NCBI RefSeq assembly: GCF_002775205.1
Contig: NC_036450.1
Coordinates: 13,783,479 to 13,847,478 of the forward strand
Length of the DNA stretch: 64,000 nucleotides
Reading direction: 5' to 3'
From: Xiphophorus maculatus
Lineage: Eukaryota > Chordata > Actinopteri > Cyprinodontiformes > Poeciliidae
Shown: piece by piece, positions 49,341 to 60,878 of the stretch
How positions within the stretch are numbered: the stretch's first letter is position 1
Layout: every line of letters begins with the position of its first letter
Made by a program: the position numbers and the translations under genes
Notes under the pieces: model-generated
Databases searched by the model: none
What the model was told of the DNA's origin: nothing
What the model saw: only the letters and a program-made list of their open reading frames with translations

Positions 49341-50201
49341 AGTTAGATGGAAGAAAATAAATTCAGGACTGTCCTGAAGAAGAAAAATCTTTTAGAGGAT
49401 ACAAAAACAACACCTTCCAGCAAGACAAGGACAGAAAGCATAAAGCCTGAGCTTTCACACTCTAGATCAAAGCATAATGTGCTATAATGTGTGTTAACAC
49501 ATCCTGACCAAAATATAACTGAAAATCTGTGACTTAAAAAGTGACATTCAGCTTGAGCTATTTTGCAAAGAAGAAAACTGAGCAAATGCAGCTAAACGAA
49601 AATGTTCTCCACACTTGCCATAAAAAGTGTGAAAGGTCAGGGGACGTGAATACTTTTACATGGCTCTGTTTTCAGTGGGTGTGATGAATGTGCTGCTCAG
49701 TGTCAGTAAAGGTTACAATCTGCTGTTGACATTTCATTGTTAGCTGCAGCGAGCTATGAAGAAAGACTTCAAATGCAACCGTTCAAGTCAAATAACTTTT
49801 CCTTCGGGCAAAATGTTTATGGATTGAATAATCTACTGGGGATGTGTGAGACAAATACGTTTTGCAGGGTTCATTCAGTGCAAATATTTTAGGTCGACTT
49901 TACTTCCCCACAAGCTCAATAGATGCTGAAGGTCTTTCACGAGAGCAGAGGAAAACCTCTGGTTTAGCTAGTTAAAATCTTTAAACCTGTTAAGTCCTGT
50001 AGCTGTCCAGATTATACACTCAAGAGAGTTTATTGAAATTGAACATCAGGGGTCTTTCCCAGTCCAATTCCATCACATAAAATTTTAAATGAATAGTTTT
50101 TGTTGTGGTTCCCTCTGTGAGTATGATTTTGAGCTAGCGTAAAAGTGAGCGAACCATCCAGTCAGAGTTTTATATCGTTCCTATCAAAATGCTGAGACTT
50201 C

Positions 50202-50438
50202 AATAAAGGGAGCATGGGCGTGCCGTGGTGGCGGAGGGCTTAGCGCGACCCACATTCAGGCAAAACGTAGCCTCGACGCGGCTGTCGCGGGTTCGACTCC
50301 CGGACCTGACGACGTTTACCACATGTCTTCCCCCCTTTCCTGTCAGCCTACTTTGAAAAAGGGACACTAGAGCCCACAAAAAGACCCCTTGCGGGGCAAT
50401 AAAAAAATAAAAATAAATAAATAAATAAAGGGAGCATG
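50202..50438 (+). mobile_element. tRNA-derived SINE with 15-bp target duplication
   Basis: The body at 50217-50423 has an A-box-like GTGGCGGAGGGCTTAGCG and a perfect B box GGTTCGACTCC at 50290-50300, so its head derives from a tRNA (Leu/Ser-like). A tRNA-unrelated part follows, with a CCCACAAAAAGACCCCTTGC block, then an AAAT-rich tail. AATAAAGGGAGCATG flanks it at 50202-50216 and 50424-50438 without mismatch, showing recent insertion. It is not a functional tRNA gene. Confidence 0.95.
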
Positions 50439-53400
50439 ATAAAAGATCAAGAGAGAGCTTTTAAATCCACCACATTTTGCCTTCAGATACTTCCAGAGGG
50501 CTTGTTTTCCTCAAAAATTTTACCACTGAGCATGCAGGCTCCCCCCTGAGCTGTTTTTCACCTGTCAACCAGATTTTATGTCTGTCGGGGCGGCACTGGC
50601 CATGTTTTACTGATTGGAGGATTAGAAGAGGAGTGGGGCTGAGATAGCATCGACTCTGTGTCCTCCAGACAACATGACGATAGCAGTGTTGTTTGATGTG
50701 CAAGTTGAGGGTGAGTTTAAACGATAACTAATATCTGCATGTCCCATCAAATCACGACCTCACAAAATGGGGATGCTTTAATTAAAAAACACCCAGCAAT
50801 AAAATTTAATCTGCCACTGAAAGTCAAATAGATGCAGAAAAGCAGCTAAAAAATACACATTTGATCTGAAATGATTGTTGAATTATTTCTCCCTCTTAAT
50901 ATTCAAAGGAATGTATTATTGCTACTGATCTCTTACCGACTCTTAGATTTTCAGAGTTGTTTAGTCACAACTCTATTGAATAAATTTATTACTTTATCTT
51001 AAACAATCCCATTAAAGACAGGGATATAATCCAAGTGTAGATAGGTTCTCACTGAGCCATAGTAGGCAGGATAAGTAGAGAGAATTGTAGGTCTATTGAA
51101 GGGGTTAAAAGTAAGTTTCACTTTGAATTTTCATTTATTTTGGTTTGGAAGTTGATCAGCTTATAATAACTCCATACCTTTCAAAGAGGAGTTGTGTTCA
51201 GATGTTATATATTCTGAGTACTCGAGTTTCCTCCTGCAGTTCCAAATCTGCATATTGAGTCTCTTTGAATTTCTAAATTAACTTAACGTGTAAGGAAAGT
51301 TTGAAGAGACTAACTAACCTAGTGCATGTTTTAAACTGTGGGAGGAAGAAGGAGTGAGAACCCACATACACAGGGGTTAAAATACTGCAGGAAATGAAGG
51401 AAAAAAACATCAAGAAGACAACTTGTATTGACATTTATAAAGGTTTAACACAGGTCATAGACACAAATTAAGGAAGTAACATTGATCAATAGGTGGGATG
51501 CTTTGCAATGCAGCCACGTTGCTTTGAAGTCCAAGAGGTACAATTTCTACTTGAAGCAACTGAGAACTTGTGAATTGTCTCCTTATTGTTTGAGCTCTCA
51601 CTGAATTTACTTCTATAACGATGACACTCTATTAACCAGAGAATCCAGGATGTCAATGTGATTCATTCCTAGATTAGAGTGAAATGAAATGAAATCAATT
51701 TTTCATGCTTCGTGTATATTAAGCTTTTTTTAGCATCAGCTGTTAACAGCTGATTAAGCAGCTTGATGCTGAGTAATAATAAAGCATGGCCATAATTTAA
51801 TTATCATGTTCCTATACTTTATTGATCTTGTGGCCACACTTCACTAGTCCTGGACTGTGACAAATGCCTTTCCCGAAAAATATATCACAACAGAAGCTCT
51901 ACAATCTGTCTATTGACTGTTTATATATCCGAAGATTTGTCAGCTTCCAGTTTTCTCGGCGTCAGTTTGGAAGACGGCCAGTCACGACCTGGGATGGATG
52001 GGCTGCACCAGAGCCGACCGGTCGGGTTTCTGGACATGCTTGGCACCTGTTCAGAAATCCCCAGGCTGCCTGAGGTATTCAAAAGGTTGCACCAGTTGAT
52101 ATCCTCATTATGTTTCGATACATTATTTGAATAGGTGATGATGTAACAATTCACTAAGCGCTCGTCGGCACTCTGGTTCTCATTTGGCCCTCTGAAGGTG
52201 CTGGAAGAAACAAATTATATTGTTATTGGTCACGAAGTTTCTTGATGAATAATTCATCAGGATGCAGGGGGATTCTCACAATCGCTGTTAATGACAAAGC
52301 GTGCCATCTGCCACAGCAACAGGTAATTTAAAGACTCCATCATAATGTCAAAAGCGTAAGTGTAGACATGATACAAATGACATCGCCAAGAGGCAACAGA
52401 CAGTACCCAGATGTTCTCAAAGAAAAAAAAAAAATTCTGTTATTTTCATGCTCATCTGAGTGAAAAAAAAAATAAACAAATGTTTCCAAGCATTGCTTGT
52501 TTTCCTCCCAATTTAATATGTCATGCAGGAAGATGACATAATAACCTCCTGGAGGAGGATGGTGCATTAAACCACTGTTTGCATTGTGTCCCACCCAAAA
52601 TGGAGCGAGGAACAGACTGACCATGCCAAGGACAAATTACTGTCAGGGAACTTGATCGAACAAGAGCAGGTGCTCACTGTGAAATGTTGGGATAATGCAT
52701 TTCACCATCAAATATTCATGAGTCCATGCACATTACGCACCATGCCGTACGTCATCCACTCGCCAATTATACCTGCAGCCCCAAAGAGAAAGACACACCT
52801 AAAGGGCAGTGGGAACAACATGTAGAGTCATAAAGCTGTCCAAAAGGGGTAGATTTGCATAAAAAATAGTCATCTCTGTGAATGTGCTTTGAAATCTAGG
52901 CGCTGCTAGACGATAATTAGGAGGAATTCATCGTCCTTAAAATTGACCAGAAATGAAGATGAGGAGATGTCTGCTGCTGCATGGGGACATCCTGTCCTTC
53001 TAATGTTAAAGACATAAAGAAGCATGAATCTATTTCTGTCAGCAGACTTTTATGTGAGCATTATTCTTCACTTCAGTGTATGAATAAACCTCATAATTAA
53101 ATTGTCAAACAGTCAAACTGAGAAAGGTATACAGCATAAAGGGGGTGATTAAATTAAATAGCTGCTTATGTGTATTTTGAAATTAAAAGCTGTCATAAAC
53201 TCTTAGTCTGAATTAAAATATAATTTGCAAGTGCACATAGCTGTATTTAATCTGTTTTTTTTCCAGTTTGTAATACCATTTTCTCCTTTTTTCTTCTTTA
53301 TGTCACTTTGTTGGATTTGCCCTTAAAATAAAAAACAAGAAAACTTCCCCTTGATGTTCTCCCTGCTTCTTTCATGCACAAAACTTATGCACATGCAGAG

Positions 53401-56400
53401 CTGGTGAGTGGTTTATGTACAGGATTCACGGGAATAAACACAGATCCAGAACTGAATGTACAGGCTCAGATATATACATACACCCACAGTGTCACCTTGA
53501 CTCCTCCAAACAGGTTTTTCATCCACTCCAGATATCATTTGGGTACAAACAGAGCAATACACCCTGCTCTCATTCGTCTTGCAGATGTCTCACTCTGAAT
53601 TTCTGTTACACTCACCAACACTCACCAACATGTTCACATATGTGATGCTTTTTGAGGAGTTAAGGTTGGCAAAGATATCTGATAACTACCAGTCCACCCT
53701 CCCTCAGCATCACTCTTTGGTAAATGACTGCCTCACAGATTTAATTTGATGAAGTTAACATTCTTCAACCTCAAGTGTTACTCTACCTGACTCTTCCTCA
53801 TTTTCCTGTTTTTAAAACTCCATCTATTTCTTTTGAAAACAAGTGATTTCATCTGCTGCCATTTTTTTAATTTTTTTTGTGCTTCAGCTGACTGGTGTCT
53901 TTCTCAAGCTCTTACTTCAGATGTTTGGACACCACACAACTTGTGTTACTATCCGAAAACGGTGTTATTTAAAAAGGCAAAACATAAATAATGCCATGTT
54001 TTCTCTGTCCAAAGCAGATAAATGTGCTTAGTGTGGATTTTTGAAAAAGTTTGATGCTGATTTTGTGGTCTTACTTCTTGCAATCTGGGATGGTGTTTCG
54101 CTGAGTATGAGTTTTTACTAATTTTTGAAAACATAACTGTGTAAGCAAATCTAAAAAACTGTAAAAGCCAAGTCCCTTGGAAACTAATCTGTTTCCTATA
54201 ACTGTTTCCTATAATCTGTTTCCTATATACTCTCCTATAACTGCTAACAGGAATGGGGAAATTTCCGGTTTATGCCTGTGCATGCTGACAAAATATTACT
54301 AGGCGCTCCGCATATTTAAGTCTGTAATATAATTTTGTATGGATTACAGAAAATTCACAATAAACTCAAATATGTCCATCCTGTTCTTATATTTAACAAT
54401 CAAATTTGCCTGTTGTATAATCATCATCCTGAAAGAAGAAAAGTTTTAATTTATCTTCAAGATTTCAAAAGTAATATGGCATTTATACTCGTGAGTGAAT
54501 GTAAACTGTTGGCTGAATATCAGTGACTTAATTTAATTCTCCTCTAAATCACCAGTAAGATATAAAGAATCAAAATCTTTTTCTTTGTCTACACTGGGAG
54601 ATCATTTTTATTACATCAAGCTGTCTTTATGATCTGATAGTTTCTGAATCCAAAGGGACATTCACCCAATTATAACAGTAATCAATAATCCAAACTAAAT
54701 GCTTGGCTGCTTTATTTTGGTGCAGGTGTTTGTAATAAGACCTTCAAAACTTCCTTCTGCATCGCTGCTTTTATAGATTGCATTTGTTGCGTACAATGAA
54801 TATTGTTTCAGCTTGTTTATTTTAAAAAATGGTATGAATATCATTACAATGTGGGAGAAGCAGATCTACTCAACACTGTCACAAGATGATAGAAATTCAT
54901 TATGTTCTTTGAATCTTAAGTAGTTCCCTCTTCCCCCACCACTTTCTGTTTGTGTGGTTTGGGCTCCCATTATTTGTTTGTTTGGTTTATTTATTTATAT
55001 TTTTGCTGGACGTGGATTTGGAGCCAGCAAGCAGCCAGCCAATGCTCATCCTGAATCCCGTTCTGACACAAGCCTGTGGCTACTAGCTTTGCCCAAATCC
55101 ACAGCCTCTGTGCTGCCCAGCAGCCAGCATGGCAGGATTTCCACCACAATTATTCTTTCCTTCAGCTCCTCTTGATGTTGTCCGAAACACAGGGCTGCTT
55201 TATGTTCTTTTTTTATTTTAAATTAGCTCTCATTTTCACCAAAACAAAGCATTCATCTCCACACTTGACTCATTTCAAAGCTCTTGCCTCAGTGCATGGT
55301 CTAAAAACAGATCCAGCATCATCAACCAGCAATATGGCTTTTATTTTCATTCACAACAACAACAAAAAAAACATAACCCTAACCCTGACAGCGAAAATCC
55401 TTCGTTGGAGTTCTCCATCCTCTGCAGAAAGTTTCCATCTTGACTTGCTGGAGGTCTGCCAGCTGCGGTTATCACATCTCTCTCCTCTCGCTCTCAGGTC
55501 TGAATCCTCCGTGGGCAACATAAGGCTCATCCTAGACACTTAATTTGATGAAAATAAGCTGTCAGCTGAGGTCTTCCCCATTGGTGGAAGCCCAAGGCTG
55601 AGTTGATCTTCCTCTGCATGATTCCTAGCGGATAACAAGCACGATTCCCTCTTCAACCTCGGAGGCACACATTAGGCTCCTACTTGCAACACAGTGCACG
55701 TAAAAAGATAATGGTAGTCTGGAAGGGGCTTTTCCTGAGATTGTACTGTTAAAAAAAATCTTTTATATGTTTTAAAGGCCTTGATGTGCAAAAATGAATA
55801 AAAATCAAACATAGTTGAGCTATGATGCTGTTAATCAAAGAGCTCAGCATCAAAGAAATAGGAATCCGTGAATTGTATCAATCCTCACTTTCCTGCGTGC
55901 ACAGCGTGGGTTCTGCTCAGGTGTAACAGACAGAGACGATCCCTCCCCATTCAGCAGGGAATAGACCTGTCACTCCTGAAAAAAAAAAACCCTTGAAGAA
56001 CCAACCAGCGGAACCACATGCAGCTCTCCCTGAACACAGGCGGCACTCTGCACACTTATCTGGTGTGAACCAGGGTGGAAAGATACTAATGCAGGGCCAC
56101 CGTCATGCAGGATGCAGTCATTCTCTGCAGATTGTGCTTGTTGGTGTTTACACTGGATTTTCTTTTGTTTTTTTTGACTTGGGCGCAATGTTTTGGAAGC
56201 TCAGGATATTTTGGTGATTCACAAACTGTTCCGAAACAACAAATGCAATTGTTTGCTGCTTTTGTTGCAGGGTTAAACAAACTGACTCTGCTGTTAGCTT
56301 CCATCTTTTGTTTTGGCTCAGGCACAAAAATTCCTTGTGAGGATCATAAAAGTTAAAATTCAAACTCCTTCTAGAAACCCAACAAAATTATCAGAGCTGC

Positions 56401-56944
56401 AAACTAATTCAAGTGCGAAATATGTATTTGTATATTTCTTTCTCTCATGAGCACTAATAGTTTTTAAGGTAAACATAATTTTGTGTGTTCTTTTAGTTAC
56501 CTGTTCCAAGAATATCTGAGGGACCTCAAATGACTTCAACGTGTTCTAATAAATCAAGTCAATGTAAAAAAAACACGCACATTTTTAAAATGCAAGTTTT
56601 TGAGAGAGGTAAATCACTTTAATGTTTTTCTCTGTATAAAATTTCAGATATGTTCTGTGCAACTCAACTGAGAAACAATTCACAAAAGGAAAACATAAAA
56701 CAATAAAAAAAACTATTTTAATCTTTGCATTCAGAAATTTAAACAGGATGAAAATGATTCAATTTTGTAAAAGAATCAGTCAGAAGAAGAGTAAAAGAAA
56801 AATCCAAAGCAATACACATTGCCACTACACTGTCACTACCTGGATTTAATTAAGCAAATAGGTGCGAGCCTCCTATTACTACTATCTTCCAGCTACCAAC
56901 ACGGTTTTACCCCAACTGCTGATATGAGCTTCTTATTTCTAAAC
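50439..56944. other. Gene desert, fifth part
   Basis: No exon recognised. A 12-bp CpG palindrome (CCGACCGGTCGG, 52014-52025) lies in a locally GC-rich block at 51.93-52.08 kb with open frames on both strands. An imperfect CTGTTTCCTATA tandem repeat lies at 54189-54238. The other frames lack domains. Confidence 0.4.
54189..54238. repeat. CTGTTTCCTATA tandem repeat
   Basis: Three exact units separated by one or two bases, plus one diverged unit. Confidence 0.85.
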
Positions 56945-57700
56945 AACCACATTAGTGGTCAAGCAAAAGATGTTAAGACGGGTCAAATCAGTGCCATGCA
57001 TCAAGCTGAGAAAAAAAACCCTAAGGAGACTGCAGAAGTCATTAATATCGGCTCGAGAACACATGACTAAAAACTGGAAGAAAAGTGGGGAGGCAAATGT
57101 ATTAAGCAAGAAATGTGGCAAAAACAAAATGATTGTGTCTGACAATCACATTAATGTTTGGTGAAATTATACCAAAGAAAAACTGCAGTAGAACTGAGAG
57201 ATGTGTTCAATAGTGAAGTTAAGAACATTTCCACATTCACAATGTGAAGGGAAGTCAAAAGATTGGGTCTAAACATCTGTGTGGTCAGAAGAAAACCTCT
57301 GATCTCTGAAAAGAGAGGGAAAAAAGCTGCAATTTGCAAGGGATCATAAAGATTGGATTCTGTAGTCTGAGGGGTCAGAATTGCCCTCTTCCAGAGAGAT
57401 TGGGGGCAACAAGGTAAATAGAGCAGCGGATGAAGTGATGGACCCATCACTTCTAGTGCCGACTGTGAAAGCCTGTGGATGTAGGACTAAGATCTGGGGT
57501 TGTTGTGATCAGGTCTAGAATCAGCAACATTAATCGTTTCAGCTGACTGTCTAAATAAACAGAAAGATCAGGTTATTCCATTGATGGATTTTTTTCTTCC
57601 TTGATGGAATGGCATATATTCTGAAATGACCATCTAGGATTCATCAGACACAGCGAAGCACACAGATGTGCGCATTGTTGAAAGCCACAGTACAACAGTA
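56945..57700 (+). pseudogene. Tc1-like transposase remnant
   Basis: Plus-strand frames contain NKVNRAADEVMDPSLLVPTV and KACGCRTKIWGCC (57400-57510), corresponding to the W-R-x-x-x-E-A...P-T-V-K-x-G-G-G-S-x-M-V-W-G-C region. Next comes DQVIPLMDFFLP, then WNGIYSEM (57570-57630), corresponding to the stretch before the Q-D-x-A catalytic site. Stops and frameshifts break every frame, so it is inactive. It belongs to a different Tc1 subfamily from the 48.5-kb copy. Its 5' boundary is approximate. Confidence 0.7.
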
Positions 57701-59009
57701 AGACCTGATTTGATTTAGACTTTTTGATGTATAAAGACTCTCAGTTTTGCAGTGGTGATAGGACTGCTTCTATATCACATGTTGCACCTCTGTGGTGTTA
57801 AATGATAGGACTGAAACTGGTTTCACACCTTGACATTTACAGCAGCTGAACGCTTTTGCTGCGAGGCTAGAAGGAGAAGGGGAAAACAGCACACAGGCTT
57901 TTCCAGTTTCAATCTTTGCCACACTTAATCGTTTAGTTTACATCATGCAGATTACAGCTTGTAAGAGGTCAATAATAGACTGTTTTGTTGCCTGGTGCAT
58001 CTCCCCTAAAGTCTTGAGTCTCTGGGAAACAAAATACAACTCAATAAGAACAAACTGCTTAGCTGACAGAGGATGTTGTGGCTAAACAGACTCAGGCTTG
58101 CTTTAATATTCTAACTTATCAGGCTGGTGTTTGATAGCTTTGCTTCAAAATGTTCAAACAGCCCGAATCAACGACCGAAGGCTGTTTTATTCTAAAAACA
58201 GTGAAGGCTTTGAACTGTACCCATCACAAATTATATTTTAAAATAATTTTGTTTTTTAAATCCAGAGGCTATAAAATAATAGGGAAACTTCTTAGAATGT
58301 GTGTTTCTTCACGAGATGCATCCTGCACGAATCAAGAAGATGCTTTCAGTATGCAGGACAGAGAAAAGGCTGGGTGGTTGGTCGGTGGTGATTATGGAGG
58401 GAAAAGATGGTACAAGACAAGCAAAGCATTTCAAGCCAGCATGGGGCGGTCTGGAGATTTTAATTTAAACCCCCCCACCAAGCAAGTGACGCAAGTGGGT
58501 CGGTGAAGGAGGACAAAACTACTGAAAAGTGGGCAATGAAAGGCAGGACTGACAGCTCAATACGATTTCCACAAATAAACCAGTTTTTTCCTAGGATAAT
58601 GTTCTGGCGACAGAGAAAGGACAAAGCGGAGCTTCTCCAGTCTGAGGAGACATTTGTTTAGCATTAAGGACATAAACATTTAAATTAAAATTACCTCCCA
58701 TTTTCAGAAAATGGATTTTGAGATACTGTATGTCTGAGAGATATTTCAGCACAGCCAGGACAGAAAGGAAAAGAAAAAGAAAATAAAAATATACAGCATG
58801 AACAGATGAAGACAACGAGTGGATCATTTGAAAGTGGTCAAGAAGCTGTTTCAGTAAAATCTTACTAAAAAGCAGTGAAGACAATACATAGGAAGCATCA
58901 ATGTCCTTTGTTTAAACCATGAATGTGGATTTGTGACATGAGTAAGATAAAAATGGTGTCAATGAATAGCTATCAGCCTTGTTAAACAACCTGCCAAAAG
59001 CGTTATACT
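57701..59009. other. Gene desert, sixth part
   Basis: No exon or repeat recognised. The 118-codon frame at 58150-58506 has no domain and is not called. Confidence 0.4.
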
Positions 59010-59320
59010 TCTCCACTGCTGACGGGTTTTATGGGGACTGATTTCACTTTGCAGCAGGACTTGGCACCTGCTCACACCACAACACCATTAAGGATTTATT
59101 GGGTATTATCAAGAGGAAGATTAGAGACACAAGACCCAACAATGCAGAAAAGCCAGCTATAAAAGGAAACTGGGCTTCCTTAATAATTCATCAACTAAAT
59201 TGAATAAATAAAGGTTTTTGAATGGAATTAAAATAAAATCACTTTCTATTGTTATTTTTTGTTTTTTTTCTGAGGACTTGAATTTTGAGTTTCCATTAGT
59301 TGTTAGCATAATTAACAAAT
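59010..59320 (+). pseudogene. Tc1-like transposase remnant (QQDLAPAHT)
   Basis: At 59040 the frame reads DFTLQQDLAPAHT, which includes a catalytic Asp. After an internal deletion the family's next block is recognisable (GIVKRKMRDTRPNNAE-like at 59103-59150), then a TWAS-like segment. The spacer with SPDLNPIENLW is lost. A third Tc1 subfamily in this window. Confidence 0.75.
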
Positions 59321-59749
59321 TTGACAAAATTGTAGATATACATTCCTCTCTATTTAATGAGTTGATATGATGAAATTGATATTTTTCATTTTATTTACTG
59401 GCGAGACATTTGGATGGTGTTACAGTTTGTTGAGATGCTCCTTTACCTGAAGTTCAAGCACGTTGAGTTCATCATGATGGAAGAGTTTTGAATGGCAAGA
59501 CTAAAGATTGATCATTTTCTAGAGCAGAGTTTCCCATGAGCTCCCATTGACATTTTCCCTTCTTGCGTGTCTGTATGCATGTTTATTTGGAACTACATGC
59601 TTAATTTATGTTGTACCTAATCAACCGAAATGTGTGGAATTTAACATATTAAATGAGGATTAGTGTATCTTCTCCTTTTTGACTGGTTTGCGCTTTGCAA
59701 ATCGAGTAAGTCGAGCTTCACCTGTTGCAAGACATCGGCACTCTTTTGG

Positions 59750-60767
59750 TGCGCTGCGCATATATTGTGCCGTTTTAACCTCCGCAAATTGGAGGAGTGT
59801 GCGGAAAAAAACCAGATAATGTTATTCTAGGCGGTGACTTGAGAGGAGGAGCGGCAGTGTGAAAGAGAGCACGCTTCATTATGACTACATGTGGCTGGAG
59901 CAGACGGCTGGGGAGAGAGAGAGCGGAGCGCCGCCACATACAGCGTGTCTGGATCAGATGAGCGGGGGTCACCCAGGATTCCCTTGAAACTGCTCTCCGC
60001 GGGGAAACAAATAGGATTAGATGACGAAGATTTCATTCCAGCCTCGTTTACTGGGGTAAAATCAAGGCTATCGCTTCCTCTGCTGCTGCTGCTGCTCCAT
60101 CTGCTTTTACAGAAGCGCACACTCTGTCATCGAATTTTATTTATTTATTTTTTTGCTTTTTCGTTTCTCGTCTTTTGTCAAGATGCCGAAATGGGGGGAG
60201 AAAAGTGAACTAGATTCTGCCAGGAACAGACCGAAAGAACAAGATGCGAAATAGGAACCAGTAAGACCCATGGCTGGATTCATTTTGTAGCGATTTTCAT
60301 TTCCCAGTTTTATTATTGTTTGCTTAAACTCCAAGGAGGGGAAAAAAATAAATAAATGCATTCCGTTCTATTTTGTTATATTGGATTTATTTAGATTACC
60401 ATCTGGTCGGTCGACGCAAGAACACAGAGCTGAGCTCAACAGGCTGCGTGGTAAAAGTTTTACGTGCCATTTCTGTCAAACCGTCTTTGTTTCACAGTTG
60501 GCTTTCAGAAAGCTGATGCCAGGCTATGCATTGAACCCAAAGGCCAATTCACAGTCTGCCTTTTGGATACACGCCCCGATTTTCGCTGTTATTATCCAAC
60601 ACAAAAACGTGCCGTGAAGGTGAACTTTACGCAGCGTGATTTTCCCCAATCGTCACCTGCTTGATATTTTCCCGAAAATATCAGGGACTGTAGCCGACGG
60701 TGTGTCAAAACTCCGGAGAGCGAGGCTCTATGAAGATCTCGACACGGTTGTTGCTTTCCCCTCGCAG
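59750..60767 (+). promoter_or_regulatory. CpG-richer promoter and 5' UTR of the unnamed plus-strand gene
   Basis: After 40 kb of AT-rich desert the base composition shifts. CpG dinucleotides become frequent (GTGCGCTGCGCATAT near 59749, GAGCGGAGCGCCGCC near 59921) and a CTG run lies near 60079. A pyrimidine-rich acceptor (TTGCTTTCCCCTCGCAG) ends at 60767. This points to a promoter plus one or more untranslated exons. The transcription start and the upstream donor are not determined. The 105-codon frame at 59891-60208 would be an upstream ORF if transcribed. Confidence 0.5.
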
Positions 60768-60769
60768 AA

Positions 60770-60878
60770 ATGCCAGTGCGCGCCGTGACCACCAGGTTCA
60801 TGTACAAGGGGCTTTGCACTATCCCAGATGTCCTCGCTTACCGGACCCCAGTTCACCTGCCCGAGGACGAGGTGGAAG
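60770..60878 (+). CDS. First coding exon of an unrecognised gene (partial)
   Basis: The exon probably starts at 60768, after a good acceptor, with the ATG at 60770 in the context CAGAAATGC. It ends GAGGTGGAAG, followed by the donor GTGAGC at 60879. It encodes 36 residues plus one base: MPVRAVTTRF, then MYKGLCTIPD, then a Tyr/Pro stretch and an acidic end EDEVE. Third positions are strongly G/C, unlike the flanks, which supports real coding. No domain is visible and I cannot name the gene. No signal peptide. The remaining exons probably lie beyond 64000; I could not confirm the next one inside the window. Confidence 0.7.

Larger units (their letters stand above)
48519..49668 (+). mobile_element. 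Decayed Tc1/mariner transposon hosting two other elements
   Basis: The left end resembles fish Tc1 ends (TTGAACTTTCTCCCATTTTG, ACAACCATACATTTTGATGT). The right end mirrors it (AAAGTGTGAAAGGTCAGG, GTGAATACTTTTACATGGC). Inside, TFQQDKDRKHKA (near 49415) and an ATTCAGCTTGAGCTATTTTG block match a Tc1 transposase C-terminus, with stops. A LINE fragment and a hAT MITE lie within it. Non-functional. Confidence 0.8.

Noticed and set aside
50217..50300. Functional tRNA gene from the A and B boxes
   Set aside because: No cloverleaf can be closed, a SINE body and tail follow directly, and 15-bp target duplications enclose the unit.
55371..55388. Telomere-like CCCTAA repeats
   Set aside because: Only two units; expected by chance.
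58150..58506. 118-codon plus-strand open frame
   Set aside because: No recognisable motif, AT-rich codons and poor composition in the middle; likely chance.
59891..60208. 105-codon open frame with a long hydrophobic stretch upstream of the coding exon
   Set aside because: It lies in the presumed 5' UTR. The hydrophobic part comes from a CTG run and T-rich sequence, and the C-terminus runs straight into the stop. At most an upstream ORF.
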